Counted from the first letter of the stretch, positions 29,324-39,354 are shown. The stretch: DNA of 64,000 nucleotides from Flavobacterium hungaricum (GCF_015182285.1 NZ_PRDM01000002.1:1178001-1242000); one strand, 5' to 3'. Program-made: numbers and translations. The notes: a model not told the origin generated them from the letters alone.

Positions 29324-31588
29324 ATGGCTTTTGATATTGAAATGATTAAAAAAGTGTACGAAAACATGCCAGGGCGTGTTGACAAAGCACGTGAAATAGT
29401 TGGTCGTCCACTTACTTTGACTGAGAAAATTTTGTACAATCACCTTTGGGATGGAAATCCGACCAAGGCATTTGGTAGAGGTGTAGATTATGTAGATTTT
29501 GCACCCGACCGTGTAGCTTGTCAGGATGCAACAGCACAAATGGCGCTGCTGCAATTTATGCACGCTGGAAAAGCAAAAGTTGCAGTTCCGACAACGGTGC
29601 ATTGTGATCACTTAATTCAGGCAAAAATTGATGCAGCAACAGATTTAGCCAGAGCAAAAACACAAAGTAATGAGGTTTTTGATTTCTTGTCTTCTGTTTC
29701 TAATAAATACGGAATTGGTTTTTGGAAACCTGGAGCGGGAATTATTCACCAAGTAGTTTTAGAAAATTATGCTTTTCCAGGCGGAATGATGATTGGTACC
29801 GATTCGCATACTGTAAATGCAGGCGGTTTAGGAATGGTTGCCATTGGTGTCGGAGGAGCAGATGCTGTAGACGTAATGTCTGGTATGGCTTGGGAGCTGA
29901 AATTTCCTAAATTAATCGGAGTAAAATTGACGGGTAAATTATCAGGATGGACAGCTCCAAAAGATGTAATTCTTAAAGTTGCCGGTATTCTGACTGTAAA
30001 AGGCGGTACTGGTGCTATCGTTGAATATTTTGGTGAAGGTGCTACTGCAATGTCTTGTACAGGTAAAGGAACCATTTGTAATATGGGGGCTGAAATTGGC
30101 GCAACAACTTCTACTTTTGGTTACGATGATTCTATGAGTCGTTACCTGCGTTCTACAAACAGAGCCGATGTTGCCGATGCTGCGGATAAAGTAGCTTCTT
30201 ACTTAACAGGAGATCCGGAAGTATATGCAGACCCGCACGAATATTTTGATCAAGTTATCGAGATCAATCTTTCAACATTAGAGCCGCATTTAAATGGTCC
30301 TTTTACGCCGGATTTAGCAACGCCGATTTCTAAAATGAAAGAAGAGGCCATTAAAAATAACTGGCCATTACAAATTCAGGTTGGTTTAATTGGTTCTTGT
30401 ACCAACTCTTCATACGAAGATATCTCTCGCGCGGCTTCATTAGCCAGACAAGTTGCAGATAAAAATTTAAAAACTAAAGCACAGTTTACCATTACTCCAG
30501 GTTCTGAAGTAGTGCGTTCTACTATTGAAAGAGACGGATTTATTGATACTTTTCATAAAATTGGAGCAACTGTTTTTGCTAATGCCTGCGGACCATGTAT
30601 TGGTATGTGGGATAGAGAAGGAGCAGAGAAAGAAGAAAGAAATACCATTGTTCATTCTTTCAACCGTAACTTCTCCAAACGTGCAGATGGTAATCCAAAT
30701 ACCTTAGCTTTTGTTGGTTCACCAGAATTGGTTACTGCGCTGGCAATTGCGGGAGATTTAGGTTTTAATCCATTGACAGATAAATTAATAAACGAAGATG
30801 GTGAAGAAGTAATGCTAGAAATCCCAACAGGAGACGAACTTCCTTCTAAAGGTTTCTATGCAGAAGATCCAGGTTTTCAAGCGCCGGCTGCTGACGGTTC
30901 GGGTGTTGAGGTAGTAGTAAATCCAGCATCAGAGCGTTTACAATTATTAGCTCCGTTTAATGCTTGGGACGGAAAAAATATTACGGGTGCTAAGTTGTTG
31001 ATTAAAGCATTCGGAAAATGTACAACAGATCATATTTCTATGGCTGGGCCTTGGCTGCGTTTCCGCGGACATTTGGATAACATTTCAAATAATATGCTGA
31101 TTGGTGCGGTAAACGCATTTAACCAAAAAACAAACTCAGTTAAAAATCAATTGACAGGAGAATACGATGCAGTTCCTGCTGTAGCTCGTTCGTACAAAGC
31201 GGCTGGAGTTCCGTCAATTGTTGTGGGAGATCACAATTACGGTGAAGGATCGTCTCGTGAGCACGCTGCTATGGAACCTCGTTTCTTAGGGGTGAAAGCG
31301 GTATTGGTAAAATCATTTGCTCGTATTCATGAAACCAACCTTAAAAAACAAGGTCTTTTAGGATTGACATTTGCGAATGAAGCAGATTATGATAAAATCC
31401 AAGAAAATGACACGATCAATTTCTTAGATTTAACAGAGTTTGCTCCAGGAAAACCATTAACATTAGAATTTGTTCACGCAGATGGAACCAAAGATGTCAT
31501 CTTGGCTAACCATACCTATAACGAAGGGCAAATTGGCTGGTTTGTTGCAGGTTCTGCATTAAACTTAATTGCAGCTGGAAAAGCTTAA
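29324..31588 (+). CDS. Aconitate hydratase, mitochondrial-type
   Basis: 754 residues starting [20 protein letters not shown]. An in-frame codon at 29288 would add a non-conserved extension, so 29324 is chosen. It lacks the HEAT domain of AcnB. Typical mitochondrial aconitase segments are [44 protein letters not shown], the cluster ligands in [13 protein letters not shown] and [13 protein letters not shown], and the C-terminal [19 protein letters not shown]. Same TCA reaction as its neighbour. The two may differ in oxygen or iron sensitivity or in growth phase, as AcnA/AcnB do in E. coli (inference). Confidence 0.95.
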   Translation: MAFDIEMIKKVYENMPGRVDKAREIVGRPLTLTEKILYNHLWDGNPTKAFGRGVDYVDFAPDRVACQDATAQMALLQFMHAGKAKVAVPTTVHCDHLIQAKIDAATDLARAKTQSNEVFDFLSSVSNKYGIGFWKPGAGIIHQVVLENYAFPGGMMIGTDSHTVNAGGLGMVAIGVGGADAVDVMSGMAWELKFPKLIGVKLTGKLSGWTAPKDVILKVAGILTVKGGTGAIVEYFGEGATAMSCTGKGTICNMGAEIGATTSTFGYDDSMSRYLRSTNRADVADAADKVASYLTGDPEVYADPHEYFDQVIEINLSTLEPHLNGPFTPDLATPISKMKEEAIKNNWPLQIQVGLIGSCTNSSYEDISRAASLARQVADKNLKTKAQFTITPGSEVVRSTIERDGFIDTFHKIGATVFANACGPCIGMWDREGAEKEERNTIVHSFNRNFSKRADGNPNTLAFVGSPELVTALAIAGDLGFNPLTDKLINEDGEEVMLEIPTGDELPSKGFYAEDPGFQAPAADGSGVEVVVNPASERLQLLAPFNAWDGKNITGAKLLIKAFGKCTTDHISMAGPWLRFRGHLDNISNNMLIGAVNAFNQKTNSVKNQLTGEYDAVPAVARSYKAAGVPSIVVGDHNYGEGSSREHAAMEPRFLGVKAVLVKSFARIHETNLKKQGLLGLTFANEADYDKIQENDTINFLDLTEFAPGKPLTLEFVHADGTKDVILANHTYNEGQIGWFVAGSALNLIAAGKA

Positions 31589-31610
31589 TAATTAGATTTC
31601 TATATATTGC

Positions 31611-31640
31611 AAAAATGCCCTGTACGAACAGGGCATTTTT
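31611..31640. terminator. Bidirectional terminator between aconitase and kelch gene
   Basis: A perfect 13-bp stem (AAAAATGCCCTGT with its complement) around loop ACGA, with A-runs and T-runs on both sides. It serves both converging genes. Confidence 0.9.
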
Positions 31641-31667
31641 ATTTTGATGATTTGATTATTTTTAAAA

Positions 31668-33062
31668 TTAGTTTGCCTTGGCTAAATTATTTTGTGATAA
31701 AACTCTAATTAGATTAGGTCTTGTGGTATCAAATTCATCCAGAGAAATGCTATATGTTTTTGATGAAGGAGATGTTATGTAATTGGTAAAATCATATCCT
31801 CCAATGATGTATAATTTGTCATTTAAAAAATGCATTACAGCAGATTTTAGTTCAAGCTTGATAAGGTATTCTTTAATTAGTTTTGATTTTATATTGTAAA
31901 CGAACAGTCTTCCGTTTTCAAACATGTAAATGGTATCGTCATTGTATGTAATTGCAGGATTTTCGAGTCGACAAAGCAAAGTTGCTTCATTTTTCCAGCT
32001 TTCATTTGTTAAATCAAAGCTCTGAATTTCAGAAAAACCCCTGTTGTCAGTATTGCCAATTGTAAATATTTTATCTCCAATCAAAACTCCATTTACTTCT
32101 TGGGCTACTGGCATCTTTGCTAGTTCATACCATAAACCAGAAGTTAAATTGTATAAATGGACCTTATCTGTAAAAGTTTTTAAACCACTTTCAGTTGATC
32201 TTATTGAGCCTCCCATAACAATGATATTATCCTTATAAGTAAAAGAAGCAAAGTTTACAGCTTTATGGGGGTTGGTTTTGTCAATTACAAGTTTGTTTGT
32301 CTTAAGATCAAAAACTTCAATCTCGTTGTCTAAATATTCGCGTTTTTTAGAGATCGGAGTCCTTTTTCCTCCAAAAATATAAAGTGTATTATTGTGAAGA
32401 TTTACACTATGATAAGCTCTTTTTTTAAATTTTTGATTTGATTTCTCCCATAAATCGGTTTTTGGGTCATAAATAAATAGATTTCCCATGTAAAAAATTT
32501 TATCTCTATCACTTCCTAATTCTAGCAGGTATCTATTTACGTAGTCAGGATCGCTAAATCTAGCGGGATCACCGCCTGTATTTTTTGATCTTATAGTAGT
32601 TAAAACATTCCATTGTTCGCTGGTATCACCTCCAGCTACATAGATCTTGCCATTTGCTGTTACAGAACCGAAAGAATAAATGCCGTATTCTAAAGAAGAA
32701 AGTTTTGTAAAATCAAGTTTAGATTTTAATTTCGACCAGCTTTTAGTAACATTTACATTATTTAGTGTTTCGATATCTTCTTCAAGTGAAATACTGTTAT
32801 TTGATTTATGTAAATCTGTAATAGCGATTTTTGATGTAATATATCCAATATGAGAAATCTGAAGAGTGTCGTTTGTTTTTATTTTATTATTCAGTGAAAA
32901 TTCTCCTTTATCATTGGTTAAAGTCCCAATTTTAGTACGCAATGCATAGATATTGGCATCTTCTATCGGTAAATTAGTCACTTGAGATTTAACAATTCCG
33001 CTTACTGCTTGCGCATTTATAATAAATGGCAGTAAAATGATGATGTAAAATAGTTTTTTCAA
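31668..33062 (-). CDS. Kelch-repeat protein with N-terminal carboxypeptidase-regulatory-like domain (copy A)
   Basis: 464 residues. A signal peptide (KKLFYIIILLPFIINAQA) is followed by a carboxypeptidase-regulatory-like beta-sandwich (VSGIVKSQVTNLPIEDANIY, GEFSLNNKIKTNDTLQISHI), as seen at the front of TonB-dependent receptors, but no plug or barrel follows. About six kelch-like blades then follow, with repeats such as KIYVAGGD, TLYIFGGKR, NIIVMGGSIRS and KLYIIGGYDF. The start codon is TTG; no in-frame ATG is near. It is a tandem paralogue of the next gene, 37 bases apart. Likely periplasmic or surface located; role unknown. Confidence 0.82.
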   Translation of the reverse strand: MKKLFYIIILLPFIINAQAVSGIVKSQVTNLPIEDANIYALRTKIGTLTNDKGEFSLNNKIKTNDTLQISHIGYITSKIAITDLHKSNNSISLEEDIETLNNVNVTKSWSKLKSKLDFTKLSSLEYGIYSFGSVTANGKIYVAGGDTSEQWNVLTTIRSKNTGGDPARFSDPDYVNRYLLELGSDRDKIFYMGNLFIYDPKTDLWEKSNQKFKKRAYHSVNLHNNTLYIFGGKRTPISKKREYLDNEIEVFDLKTNKLVIDKTNPHKAVNFASFTYKDNIIVMGGSIRSTESGLKTFTDKVHLYNLTSGLWYELAKMPVAQEVNGVLIGDKIFTIGNTDNRGFSEIQSFDLTNESWKNEATLLCRLENPAITYNDDTIYMFENGRLFVYNIKSKLIKEYLIKLELKSAVMHFLNDKLYIIGGYDFTNYITSPSSKTYSISLDEFDTTRPNLIRVLSQNNLAKAN

Positions 33063-33099
33063 AGTGAATAAGTTTGGTTTTCGATTGAATTTTTTAATA

Positions 33100-34482
33100 T
33101 TAGTTTGCCTGTACTACATTATTTTGTGATAAAATTCTAATACGGTTTGGTGCTGTAGTGTCAAATTCGTCAATAGAAATGCTGTACACTTTTGATGAAG
33201 GAATCTTCATGAACGAGCCAAATGAATAACCTCCGATAATATACAATTTGTTATTTATAAAATGCATAGTAGAACTTCTTAATTGAAGATCAACAAAGTA
33301 TTCTTTAATTTGTTTTGATTTTGTATTGTAAATTGACAGCTTCCCATCTTCAAAAAGGTAAATGTCATTATCGTGGCAAGTAATTGCGGGATTTTCTAGG
33401 TGAGAGATCAAGGTGGCTTCATTTTTCCAAGTTTCATTTGTTAAATCAAAACTCTGAATCTCAGATGGATTTTTGTTGTCATGATTTCCAATGGTAAAGA
33501 TTTTATCGCCAATTAAAACTCCTTTTACTTCTTTGGCAATTGGCATTTTTTCTAGCTCATACCATAATCCAGAAGTGATATTGTACATATGTACTTTATC
33601 GGTGAAAGTTTTCAGTCCTTTTTCGGTTGATCTTATTGAGCCTCCCATAACAATGATGTTGTCTTTGTAGACAAAAGAAGCAAAGTCTGCTGCTGGATGA
33701 GGATTGGTTTTGTCAATAGTAATTGTATTTTTATTCAGATCAAAAACTTCAATTTCGTTTTCTAAATATTCAAATCTTTGGTTTATAGACATTCTTTTTC
33801 CTCCTAAAACATAAAGTTCGTTGTTGTAATAATTTACATTATGATAAGCTCTTCTCTTGAATTTTGTATTTGATTTCTCCCATACATCTGTTTTAGGATC
33901 ATAAATAAGCAAGTCTTCTCTGTAAAATTTTTTGGCTACTTGCATTTGAAGTAATTGTCGATATTTTTTTTCGAAGTTAGGATCGTTGTCATAGCTTATG
34001 CTTCTTTCTTTTAAAATGTTTAGTACATTCTCTTCTTCGCTGATATCACCGCCTACAATATAAATTTTGTCATTTATGACTGTAGAACCAAAAGAATAAA
34101 GAACATTTTTTAAAGATTCAAGTGGAGTAAAGTTAAGTTTGGATTTTAATTTTGCCTTATGATTTGTAATTTCTACATTATTTAAGGTTTCAATATCTTC
34201 TTTCAGTGAAATAATATAATTGGAATTTTTTAAATCTCTAATCGAAATTTTTAGCGTGATATAACCAATATGAGAAACCTGAAGAGAATCATTTGTGTTA
34301 ACTCTGTTGTTAAGTGAAAATTCGCCTTTCTCGTTGCTTAATGTTCCAATTTGACTGCTCAGAGCATATATATTAGCATCTTCTATCGGCAGATTGCTGG
34401 TTTCAGACTTGACAATTCCATTTATTGTTTGTGCATTTGTAATAAATGGTAATAAGAGGATAGCGTAAAATAGTTTTCTCAT
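33100..34482 (-). CDS. Kelch-repeat protein with N-terminal carboxypeptidase-regulatory-like domain (copy B)
   Basis: 460 residues with an ATG start and signal peptide RKLFYAILLLPFITNAQT. It has the same architecture as copy A: a regulatory-like beta-sandwich (GIVKSETSNLPIEDANIYAL) and kelch blades (KIYIVGGD, ELYVLGGKRMS, NIIVMGGSIRSTEKGLKTFT, KLYIIGGYSF). Many stretches are identical between the copies, for example NIIVMGGSIRST and GLWYELxKMP. The largest difference is around residues 150-180, where copy B has an inserted Lys/Glu-rich segment. Upstream copy of the pair; no perfect -7 box was seen before it. Confidence 0.84.
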   Translation of the reverse strand: MRKLFYAILLLPFITNAQTINGIVKSETSNLPIEDANIYALSSQIGTLSNEKGEFSLNNRVNTNDSLQVSHIGYITLKISIRDLKNSNYIISLKEDIETLNNVEITNHKAKLKSKLNFTPLESLKNVLYSFGSTVINDKIYIVGGDISEEENVLNILKERSISYDNDPNFEKKYRQLLQMQVAKKFYREDLLIYDPKTDVWEKSNTKFKRRAYHNVNYYNNELYVLGGKRMSINQRFEYLENEIEVFDLNKNTITIDKTNPHPAADFASFVYKDNIIVMGGSIRSTEKGLKTFTDKVHMYNITSGLWYELEKMPIAKEVKGVLIGDKIFTIGNHDNKNPSEIQSFDLTNETWKNEATLISHLENPAITCHDNDIYLFEDGKLSIYNTKSKQIKEYFVDLQLRSSTMHFINNKLYIIGGYSFGSFMKIPSSKVYSISIDEFDTTAPNRIRILSQNNVVQAN

Positions 34483-34720
34483 AGTTTGCTTTTGGTTTTA
34501 GTGGTTGAAAAAAATCTCACATAAAGTTTAATTTTAAAAATATTGGCACAAAATTTATGCCGTAATTTCTTATCTGGTAAAAATAAGTTGTTAAAAAATG
34601 TGTTTTTTTTACTTTAAAAAGTTAAATTCGCGATACACATAATAAAATTGATTTTTTTGAGTTTAAAATTTAGCTTTTTGAGCTCTTGAAATAAAAATAA
34701 AGATGTAATTCAAGAAAAGT

Positions 34721-35860
34721 ATGGTTTATAAGTTAATAGCAGTATTGTTTTTTTTAAGCTTTGGAGCTTTCGCTCAAGAAAATTTTATAAAGCACAAAAT
34801 TTCACAAGGAGATAATCTTACTGTTATTGCAAAAAAATATGGGGTTAAGGCAAAAGATATTGCAGACGCTAATCCAAATGCTCCTAAAATCCTAAAATTA
34901 AACTCTGTTCTTCTTATTCCGAATAAAAATAAAAACAACTCAAAGTCTAAACCAGTTGAAGCAGTTGTGTCAAATACTCCATCAGGTTCTCATGAAGTAG
35001 CGGCTAAAGAAACGCTTTGGGGAATTTCAAAAAAATACAATATTTCAGTCGATGAATTAAAAAAAGCAAACCCGCTTTTAGAAACAGAAGGACTCAAAAT
35101 CGGTCAGCAGATTGTTATTCCGTCAAAAGAAAATCCTATAATCGAAAAACCTGCCGAGACTGAAATTGCTTCTACAGACGTGGAGCTTTTTAGGGAAGTT
35201 AAACCTAAAGAAACCAAATATGGTATTTCTAAAGAATACGGAATTACTGTAGCAGAATTGGAGCGTCAAAATCCCTCAATAAAAGGAAAAGTCCCTGCTG
35301 GATATCTGCTTAAAATAAAAGTTACAAAAGAAAAAGCCGATGCGATTCAAGCGTTGCAGCAAGTTCAGCAAGCTAATGCGGTAAATGCTGGTGGTTCATT
35401 AGATCAAGTTGCTGAAAATAGTGCTGCAGAAATTAAAAAAGATTCGACTTATGTTCAGAATCCAAGTAATAATTCGGAACTGATAGAGCGTCTGATTGCA
35501 AGTGCAACTGAAAATATAGGAACCAGATATCGATCTGGAGGTACTACAAAAGCAGGTTTTGACTGTTCTGGATTAATGATTTGTACCTTTAATAATTTTG
35601 ATATTAAACTGCCTAGAAGCTCCATAGAGCAATCCCGAGTGGGTACAAGAGTAGCTTCTGAAGAGGCTCAAAAAGGAGATTTGATTTTCTTTAAAACAAA
35701 CGGAAGGCGCCATATCAATCATGTCGGCATGGTCGTAGAAGTATCAGACGGAGAAATAAAATTTGTGCATTCGTCAACTCACGGCGGGGTTATGATTTCT
35801 TCAACAAAAGAAGCGTATTATACACGCGCATTTTCTCAGGTTAATCGTATTTTGAATTAA
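34721..35860 (+). CDS. LysM-repeat NlpC/P60 peptidoglycan endopeptidase
   Basis: 379 residues with a signal peptide (YKLIAVLFFLSFGAFAQE). Three LysM repeats follow at about residues 24-68 (HKISQGDNLTVIAKKYGV), 91-135 (HEVAAKETLWGISKKYNI) and 158-200 (REVKPKETKYGISKEYGI). A linker comes next, then an NlpC/P60 domain from about residue 255. The catalytic Cys is in AGFDCSGLM, the His in HINHVGMVVE, and a further His in FVHSSTHGG. It would cut peptide stems of peptidoglycan. Its stop codon overlaps that of the converging response-regulator gene. Confidence 0.93.
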   Translation: MVYKLIAVLFFLSFGAFAQENFIKHKISQGDNLTVIAKKYGVKAKDIADANPNAPKILKLNSVLLIPNKNKNNSKSKPVEAVVSNTPSGSHEVAAKETLWGISKKYNISVDELKKANPLLETEGLKIGQQIVIPSKENPIIEKPAETEIASTDVELFREVKPKETKYGISKEYGITVAELERQNPSIKGKVPAGYLLKIKVTKEKADAIQALQQVQQANAVNAGGSLDQVAENSAAEIKKDSTYVQNPSNNSELIERLIASATENIGTRYRSGGTTKAGFDCSGLMICTFNNFDIKLPRSSIEQSRVGTRVASEEAQKGDLIFFKTNGRRHINHVGMVVEVSDGEIKFVHSSTHGGVMISSTKEAYYTRAFSQVNRILN

Positions 35861-36240
35861 CTAAACTTGTTTTTAAGGAGTTCTATTTGAAGCGGTTTGT
35901 TCCAAAACCCCGACACGTATTTGTTTTCTTTGACTTTTTTTATTTCATCTAAATCTAATGTTGAGGAAAGAACAAAAATTTGAATTTTATCTTTTACTTC
36001 TTCTTCAAGATTTTGAAATTGATCTAAAAATTCAAATCCGTTCATAATTGGCATTTGAATGTCCAAAAAAATCACCAACGGTTTTTGTCTTGCATTTTTC
36101 AAAAGCCAGTCTAAACCTTCTTTTCCGTTGTTGGCAATATAAAGCAGATTGATATCTAATACTTTTTTGAGTATTTTTTTAATGACAAATTGATCAATCA
36201 AATTGTCATCGATTAGTATAAATCCCATATTAGACTCCAT
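35857..36240 (-). CDS. Single-domain response regulator
   Basis: 127 residues consisting of a REC domain only. The acidic pair is in ILIDDNLID, the phospho-acceptor Asp in VIFLDIQMPIMNGFEFLDQF, the Thr/Ser in VLSSTLD, and the Lys in WNKPL. With no output domain it probably acts by protein contact. Two starts are possible: ATG at 36240, overlapping the kinase by 11 bases, or ATG at 36228, just after the kinase stop. It is co-transcribed with and presumably phosphorylated by the kinase upstream. Confidence 0.92.
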   Translation of the reverse strand: MESNMGFILIDDNLIDQFVIKKILKKVLDINLLYIANNGKEGLDWLLKNARQKPLVIFLDIQMPIMNGFEFLDQFQNLEEEVKDKIQIFVLSSTLDLDEIKKVKENKYVSGFWNKPLQIELLKNKFS

Positions 36241-37654
36241 GTGGTTTCGGAATAGTTACGATAAATTTACTTCCTACATTGCTTTCAGAAAAAACGGCAA
36301 TTTCTCCTTTGATATTTTCAATGGCTTCTTTTACTATGTAAAGTCCTAGTCCAGAACCTTTGTTTTTGTTAGTTCCAAAATACATATCAAAAATACTCTC
36401 TTTAAATTCATCTCGTATTCCGATACCGTTATCCGAAACTTCAATTTTATTTAATCCGTCACTGCTGTATGTTTTGATGCTGATAAACATTTCCTTTTTG
36501 CTGCAGTCGGCATATTTTATAGCATTAGAAAGTAAATTGTTGATAATGATTTTTAATCGTAATCCGTCACTTTCTATTTGATCCACCAAAAGCTCTTGCG
36601 TTATTTTTATTCGATTCGCATTTTCGATATGCATCAGCTGAAGAATGGCTTCGTTGAACAGCTCCTTCAAGCTTACTGGTTCCATAACAATTTCTTTTCT
36701 TTTGTTTTTAGAATAATCGATAATGTCGCTTATAAATTGGTCTTGCCTGGTGAGACTGCAATTCATCATTTGCAGATAATTTCTGATCTGCGAGAGATCG
36801 TCCTCTAGGGCTGTAATCTCAATTAAGCCTTTTAGCGAAGTAATCGGCGATCTTAAATCATGAGAAGCACTGTAAACAAAACGATCAAGTTCGCGATTTA
36901 CAATAACAAGATTTTCATTTTTTACTTCAGTTTCTTTTTTGGAAACTAAAAGTCTTTTTACCATTATCGAATAATAAAGACAGACACTGCATATGATAAT
37001 CAGTACAAAAAAGACATTAGTAAAAATTAATAAACCTTTTATTTTTCGGGTGCCTTCTCCTAGTATGTTAGAAAAATTACGTTCGTTAATGGTTAAGCTG
37101 TCGCTGATAGTGCTTATTTCGTGAAGGAATTTCTGTCTGTCGGACGGGGTTAAGATATTGCGTTTGATTTTAGCATTTATCTGCTCTCCAATCACAAAAA
37201 GCCTAAATATTAATTTGTCGCCTTTTCCCCATTCGTCGATTGCCTTAGATAAAAAAGAAACATTTTTAAAGTTGTCAAACAGCCATATAACATCGTCAAG
37301 ATCTTCTTCATGATTACGGCCAATCAAAAATCCGTTTCTTGCAACTTGATTGTCTCCTGCTTTTAATAGCGTAATCCGGGCAATTCCATCGCCTTGAGGC
37401 ACTTTTATTTCCTCCAGATATAATTTCCATTGCTGTGGATCTTTGGTGTATAGATAGGTTATAAGATGTCTGGAGGCATCTTTTTGTCCTTTAGAATAAT
37501 GTGATTCTCCATTTACATAGGCTCTGTTTGCAGAAAGAATTTTAATTGTAAATATATTGATACAAATCAGCAGCGCGCAAGAAATAAAAACAATTAAAAT
37601 AAGAATAAATACATTTGGAAAACGAAAGTTTTTTAGAGCTTGCAGCTTTAACAT
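36230..37654 (-). CDS. Membrane sensor histidine kinase
   Basis: About 474 residues from the ATG at 37654 (MLKLQALKNFRFPNVF). One N-terminal membrane helix is followed by a roughly 170-residue extracytoplasmic sensing region rich in charged residues and a second membrane helix (IKGLLIFTNVFFVLIIICSV). The HisKA box is YSASHDLRSPITSLKGL. The HATPase_c domain shows NAIKYAD, VSDNGIGIRDEF and GSGLGLYIVKEA. The frame is open back to a TTG at 37714, but that TTG is part of a TAAGTTTG promoter-like box, so the inner ATG is preferred. Its partner is the overlapping response regulator. Confidence 0.92.
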   Translation of the reverse strand: MLKLQALKNFRFPNVFILILIVFISCALLICINIFTIKILSANRAYVNGESHYSKGQKDASRHLITYLYTKDPQQWKLYLEEIKVPQGDGIARITLLKAGDNQVARNGFLIGRNHEEDLDDVIWLFDNFKNVSFLSKAIDEWGKGDKLIFRLFVIGEQINAKIKRNILTPSDRQKFLHEISTISDSLTINERNFSNILGEGTRKIKGLLIFTNVFFVLIIICSVCLYYSIMVKRLLVSKKETEVKNENLVIVNRELDRFVYSASHDLRSPITSLKGLIEITALEDDLSQIRNYLQMMNCSLTRQDQFISDIIDYSKNKRKEIVMEPVSLKELFNEAILQLMHIENANRIKITQELLVDQIESDGLRLKIIINNLLSNAIKYADCSKKEMFISIKTYSSDGLNKIEVSDNGIGIRDEFKESIFDMYFGTNKNKGSGLGLYIVKEAIENIKGEIAVFSESNVGSKFIVTIPKPHGV

Positions 37655-38043
37655 AGATTCTTGTTTGTAGGTTAATAATAAAGCGCGTTTATGCTTATTT
37701 AAAATAGTAAACAAACTTATGGAGCAAAGCTTGTTGGAGTATTTATTAAACGTTTGTTAAATTGTTTTTTCGTTATAAAAAATGTGATCTCTTTGAATTT
37801 GTCAAATATAGTAAAATTTATATTACACTTTTTTAAAAAATAATTAGAAATATTTGTTTTTTAAAAGATTGAAAATTAGTATTTTGATTGGTTTTTAAAG
37901 TCTATTGTAATTTTGAAGAATTGAAAAAAAATATTTTGGCGAGGTAATTTTGCTGTAATAACAAATCTTAAAATTTTGTGAAAATTAGTAGCTTAAAATC
38001 AACTTTTGTTTAAGGGTTGTCTTGGTTTGTTTCAAAACCAAAA
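37655..38043. other. Intergenic region upstream of the kinase gene
   Basis: No gene seen; very AT-rich. On the - strand it contains TAAGTTTG (37719-37712) and TATATTTG (37810-37803), both fitting the -7 consensus without clear -33 partners. Confidence 0.5.
37712..37719 (-). promoter_or_regulatory. Candidate -7 box of the histidine kinase operon
   Basis: On the - strand TAAGTTTG fits TAnnTTTG and would start transcription near 37705, about 50 bases before the chosen ATG. The -33 element is poor. Confidence 0.4.
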
Positions 38044-38802
38044 CTAAAAGGAAGCATATAAAATCAATCTTCTAAAAGCATAAATAGAAGGAACTGCTGG
38101 GAAATAAGCATTGATTCTTTTTTGAAATTCGGCGGTTAACTCGTGAAATTCAAGTTCACTTAAACGCTCCTGATAAACAGTTAGAGCTGAACCGGAAATA
38201 AAATCAAAAAAGTCATTTTGATTTTCTGAAATAATAGGATAAACTTTTTCATAAACGACCAGATCTTTACCGCCATTTTCAAAAAGTATTTTGGCATATT
38301 GATCTAAATTTAAAACAGGCGAAGGTCTTGTCCAATTTTTTAAGTAAGAAGCAAAGGGCTGTTCTTGAACTAAGTTGAAAAGTATTTTATTGAGGATGTT
38401 TTCGTTTTGCTGAGGCATCTGAACGGCAAGCTGTCCTCCAGAATTAATTCGGGAAATTATTTTAGGAAAAAGCGCTTCGTGATGATCAATCCACTGCAAA
38501 GCGGCATTTGAAAAAACTAAATCCCACTTTGTATCCTTTTCTAATTGATCTGTAATTGATATTTCCTGAAACGTTACCTGAGTTTGATCAGGAACTTTTG
38601 CCAGCATTTCGGCCGAATTATCGATTCCAACCACAATCGGATTAGTAAGTTTTTGAGCAAGTTTTTGAGTAAGTTCACCTGTACCGCATCCCAAATCAAT
38701 AACTTTAAGATTTGGTTTATCTATAATGTGGCTTGTTAAATCTGCAAAAGGCTTAAAACGGTCTTCTTTAAATTGATTGTATTTAGTAGGATCCCAAGTC
38801 AT
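38044..38802 (-). CDS. tam: Trans-aconitate 2-methyltransferase-like SAM methyltransferase
   Basis: 252 residues. The class I SAM-binding motif I is VIDLGCGTGELTQKL, the acidic loop is VVGIDNSAEML, and the post-motif is LVFSNAALQWIDHHEALFPK. The FSNAALQW, LAVQMPQQNEN and SALTVYQERLSE segments follow the order of E. coli Tam as I remember it. Tam methylates trans-aconitate, an inhibitor formed by aconitase side reaction. Two aconitases lie about 7 kb away but are not in an operon with it. A related small-molecule methyltransferase cannot be excluded. Confidence 0.75.
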   Translation of the reverse strand: MTWDPTKYNQFKEDRFKPFADLTSHIIDKPNLKVIDLGCGTGELTQKLAQKLTNPIVVGIDNSAEMLAKVPDQTQVTFQEISITDQLEKDTKWDLVFSNAALQWIDHHEALFPKIISRINSGGQLAVQMPQQNENILNKILFNLVQEQPFASYLKNWTRPSPVLNLDQYAKILFENGGKDLVVYEKVYPIISENQNDFFDFISGSALTVYQERLSELEFHELTAEFQKRINAYFPAVPSIYAFRRLILYASF

Positions 38803-38864
38803 GATAATGTTTTTATTTAAAGATAAAAAAATCTTTAAAGTTTAAAAAATTAATGCTGACTTAC

Positions 38865-39263
38865 TTAGTTAATCTCATGCCAAAAATGACCACAGCCATT
38901 TTTGCATTCTGTAGTTCTTCTTTCGGTATCTGTGATTTTAAAGATCCACAGTAAACAAGTTATCGTTTTTTTGTTTTCATTTTCTGGAAGTACAGCCAAT
39001 TTATTAAAAGCTATTTTGGGAGAAAATTTTTGAAGGATAACAACTGGTGTATAAGTTGGTCTTAGCGGAATGCTGTTTACCGCTTTTTGATACGTTTTGG
39101 AATTATAATCTGATTTCTCCGGAATAGAATTTAAGATGTAATAGTGCAGCGTTGTAAAAAGTTGTTTAAAATCATACTTGTCTTCTAACAAAAGATGTAA
39201 TCCAAGATGAAAGTCGATTTTATCCTGAGCAATTTTATTGATTAGTAGTTCTTTCTGATTCAT
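38865..39263 (-). CDS. DUF5958 family protein
   Basis: 132 residues, cytoplasmic. The opening MNQKELLINKIAQDKIDFHL and the end TTECKNGCGHFWHEIN resemble the DUF5958 proteins frequent in Flavobacterium and Chryseobacterium. The C-terminal C-x3-C-x-H-x2-H cluster could bind a metal ion (inference). No known function. It lies 62 bases upstream of the methyltransferase gene on the same strand. Confidence 0.7.
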   Translation of the reverse strand: MNQKELLINKIAQDKIDFHLGLHLLLEDKYDFKQLFTTLHYYILNSIPEKSDYNSKTYQKAVNSIPLRPTYTPVVILQKFSPKIAFNKLAVLPENENKKTITCLLWIFKITDTERRTTECKNGCGHFWHEIN

Positions 39264-39354
39264 AAATAAAAAGCAAAATCTCAGCTAAAGATACTGTTTC
39301 TCAAAATACAATTGTTTAAAAACTAACGGTGTTGGGAAAAGGGTTTATTTTCCA

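Noticed and set aside
36230..37714. Histidine kinase start at TTG 37714
   Set aside because: The TTG is part of a TAAGTTTG promoter-like box and the extension is not kinase-like; ATG 37654 is preferred.
26430..38802. Functional cluster of aconitases and the Tam-like methyltransferase
   Set aside because: They are about 6.5 kb apart, on different strands and separated by unrelated genes; proximity is probably chance.
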